DNA of 55,168 bases. Source: an uncultured beta proteobacterium. Its GTDB lineage: Bacteria; Pseudomonadota; Gammaproteobacteria; Burkholderiales; Burkholderiaceae_C. Positions 37,101 through 40,100 of the stretch are shown one piece after another. Position 1 is the stretch's first letter; each line of letters begins with the position of its first letter. The DNA lies in assembly GCA_903828235.1 (NCBI GenBank), contig CAIKLM010000075.1, positions 1 through 55,168 on the forward strand, read 5' to 3'. The position numbers and the translations under genes were made by a program. The notes below the pieces were generated by a model. That model was not told the origin of the DNA and did no database searches. It was given only the letters and a program-made list of their open reading frames with translations.

Positions 37101-40100
37101 GGATGCTGTCCTGCTGTCGGCAAATCTGGACGTCGTGGCGCATCGGGAAGTGCTCGGCGGCAGCACCGAGGTCAGCACCTCGTCGGCGACGCTGGTGTAC
37201 TTCGCCCAGCTGTCCGACCTCAACCAGATCGATCGCGTGCTGTTTGCACCGGCAGTGCGTGCAGGCGAGCAGCGCACGCTGCGCATCTACAACCCCGATC
37301 AGATCAAGATCGAGGTGGAGGCAGGCAAGGGCTGGACCGCTACCACCACGGGCACCTTGACGACCCTGACCCTGGACACCACGGCCAGGGACGCTAATGG
37401 CAACCTCATCGCGTTTCCGTCCGGGCTTGCGACAGCCGAGCTGAAGGTGCTGATGAAGGGCCAGGTCTACTGGCGCGGCCACGTGACCGCCCGCGTCGAG
37501 TCCACTCAGGTGTTGAACGCGAACCTGGATGCGTTCGTCGCTCCGCTTCGGCGCACCGTGGAGATTGCGCTCACGCCCGATCATCTGGCCGCAGCACTGT
37601 CGGTGGAGGACCGCCAGATCTATGACCTGTTCGTCCAGTCCGGCAGACGGGGCGACTTGCGCGCCATGGTGGGCGTGCCGGACCAGATTGATCCCATCAC
37701 CGGCCTGCCGGGCTACAACACTGGCGCGATCGACGAGACGCGCTACGCGGAGTGGCTGCAGCGGATCCTGGCCAACATGGAGGGCGCCCTTTACAGCAGG
37801 GCGGACGGTGTCTTCCACGCCGAGCATCAGGCGGGATCGCTGATCTTCCAGACCCAGGGGCCGGTTCCTGCGGAACGCATCGCCAGCACGAACACGATGA
37901 ACTACCGGTCGGCCCTGTTCGGTCAGGGCCAGGCCGAGGCGGGCCAGGCGGGGGTCGATTTCGATGCCGAGAACCGATTCGGGCCGCTGCTGGTGGATGA
38001 CGCCAACGTCGGCGCCTACCCCAACGACCCCAATCGCGGCGTCAACACCGCCAGCGGCGCCTGGGGCAAGCTCTACGTGCTGAGCCAACTGGTGAACCGG
38101 GTGCTTCGTGAGGGCGACCTCGACACCCCCGCTGCACCCGAGATCTCGGTGCCGCGAGCCTTGCGGGATGCGTTGGTGGCCACGGCCACGACCCCCTTGT
38201 CCGGCAGGTCCGGCCAGATCGGCGACTTCTTCGGCTGGCTGCTGGCGCACGAGTTCGCTCACGGCTTGGGGCTGCCCGACGAGTACCAGCTGGACGCGAA
38301 CGGGCAGCCGGTCCCGCTCGCGGGCGCTCCCACGTTCATGTCCACGCCCCTGTCGCTGAACCGCTCGGTGCAGCAGAACCTCCTGCTGCAGGTGGCGGTG
38401 CGCGGGGCCATCCAGGATCCGTTTGAAGACAACAGCCTGTTCAGCGAACAGAACGTGAGCTCGCTCATCCGTTACCTGCGGGACCTGCGCAACGGCGACG
38501 AGTTCGCGGGCGCACCGCCCGTGTTGGGCGCCATCCTCGCCGCAGGCAGCGGCTGGGGTGCCGGAACCTTGGCCGGCGCCCTCGCCCAGGCCCTGGCGCA
38601 GTCGTCGACGGTGCCGTCTGTGCCGTTCCAGCATGGCCTGCCGCTGCAGCCCCGCTTCGTGGACGGCAGCTTCGCCGACGCCACCGGCTGGAGCCCCAGC
38701 GGTGCGGTGGTGCTGGGCGCCGGGCAGGCCCGCCTGGGCGAGAGCGCCGAGCGGCACGCGCGACTGGCGCAGGCCTTCGTGCTGCAGGACAGTGACCGCA
38801 CGCTGAGCTTCACGCTGGCATCCGCCGGCCTGGTGAGCAATGGCGCAGGCCCGCGCGATGCCTTCGAGGTGGCGCTGCTGGATGCCACCACCGGCGCGCC
38901 GCTGCTGGGCGCCGCAGGCCGCGTCTCGCTCAGCCGCAGCGATGCGCTGCTGAACCGTCAGTCCGACGGCACCGAACGGCTGGCTGCCAGCGTGAGCAAG
39001 GTCGTCAACGCCGACGGCAGCAGCACGTACTCCATCCGGCTGCCCCAGGGGCTGGCGGGCCGCCAGGCGCTGCTGAGCTTCGACCTGCTGGGCTTCGGCG
39101 CGCTGACGAGTTCGGTGACGCTGCGCGACGTGCGCTTCATGAGCGCGCCGCTGGCCACGCCCGACACGCTGGCGCTGGACGAGGACGGCACCGCCAGCGG
39201 CGACGTCACGGCCAACGACGTCACGGCGGGTGCCGCGATCGCCGCGGTGCAGCTGATCGACGGGCCGCAGCACGGCAGCCTGGAGTTCGCCGCGGACGGC
39301 CGCTACACCTACCGCCCGGCCGCCGACTTCTTCGGCAGCGACGGCTTCAGCTACCGCTTCACCGACACCGAGGGCCGCGTCTCCAACGTGGCCACGGTGC
39401 AGATCTCCGTGCGGGCCGTCAACGACGTGCCGGTGCTGAGCCTGAGCGCGGGCAGCAGGGCCTGGGTCGAGGGGCAGCCGTCCGTGGCGCTGGATCCGGC
39501 GCTCGAGCTCGCCGATCCGGACGGCACGCTGGCCCGGGCGACCGTGGCGATCACCGGCGGCTTCACGGCGGGCGATGTCCTGTCGGTGCCGTCGTCCGAG
39601 CTTGGAGGCCTTGGCGCGTCCTACGACGCCGCATCGGGTGTGCTGACGCTGTCGGGCGCTGCACCGCTGGCGGTTTACCGCAACGCGTTGCGCGCCGTCG
39701 CCTACCGCAGCGACAGAGACGACCCGACCGCGGCCGGCACCACCCGCACCCTGTCGTGGGCGGTCAACGACGGGGTGGTCGACAGCGCGTCGCGCACCTC
39801 CACCGTCACCGTCACCGGCGTCAACGATGCGCCGTCGGGCGCCGACCGCACGGTCACCATTGCCGAGGACAGCCAGTACGCGTTGAGGATCGTGGACTTC
39901 GGCTTCGCGGACGTCGACGCCCACTTGTTTGCCGGCGTGCTGCTGGGAAGCGTGTCGGGCGACGGCAGCCTCATGCTGGACGGCGCGGCCGCGGCAGGAC
40001 AGTTCGTCGCTGCCGCCGACATCGAGGCAGGCAAGCTGGTGTTCGTGCCTGCGGCGAATGTCAACGGTGCCAGCCGCGCGAGCTTCACCTTCCAGGTGCG

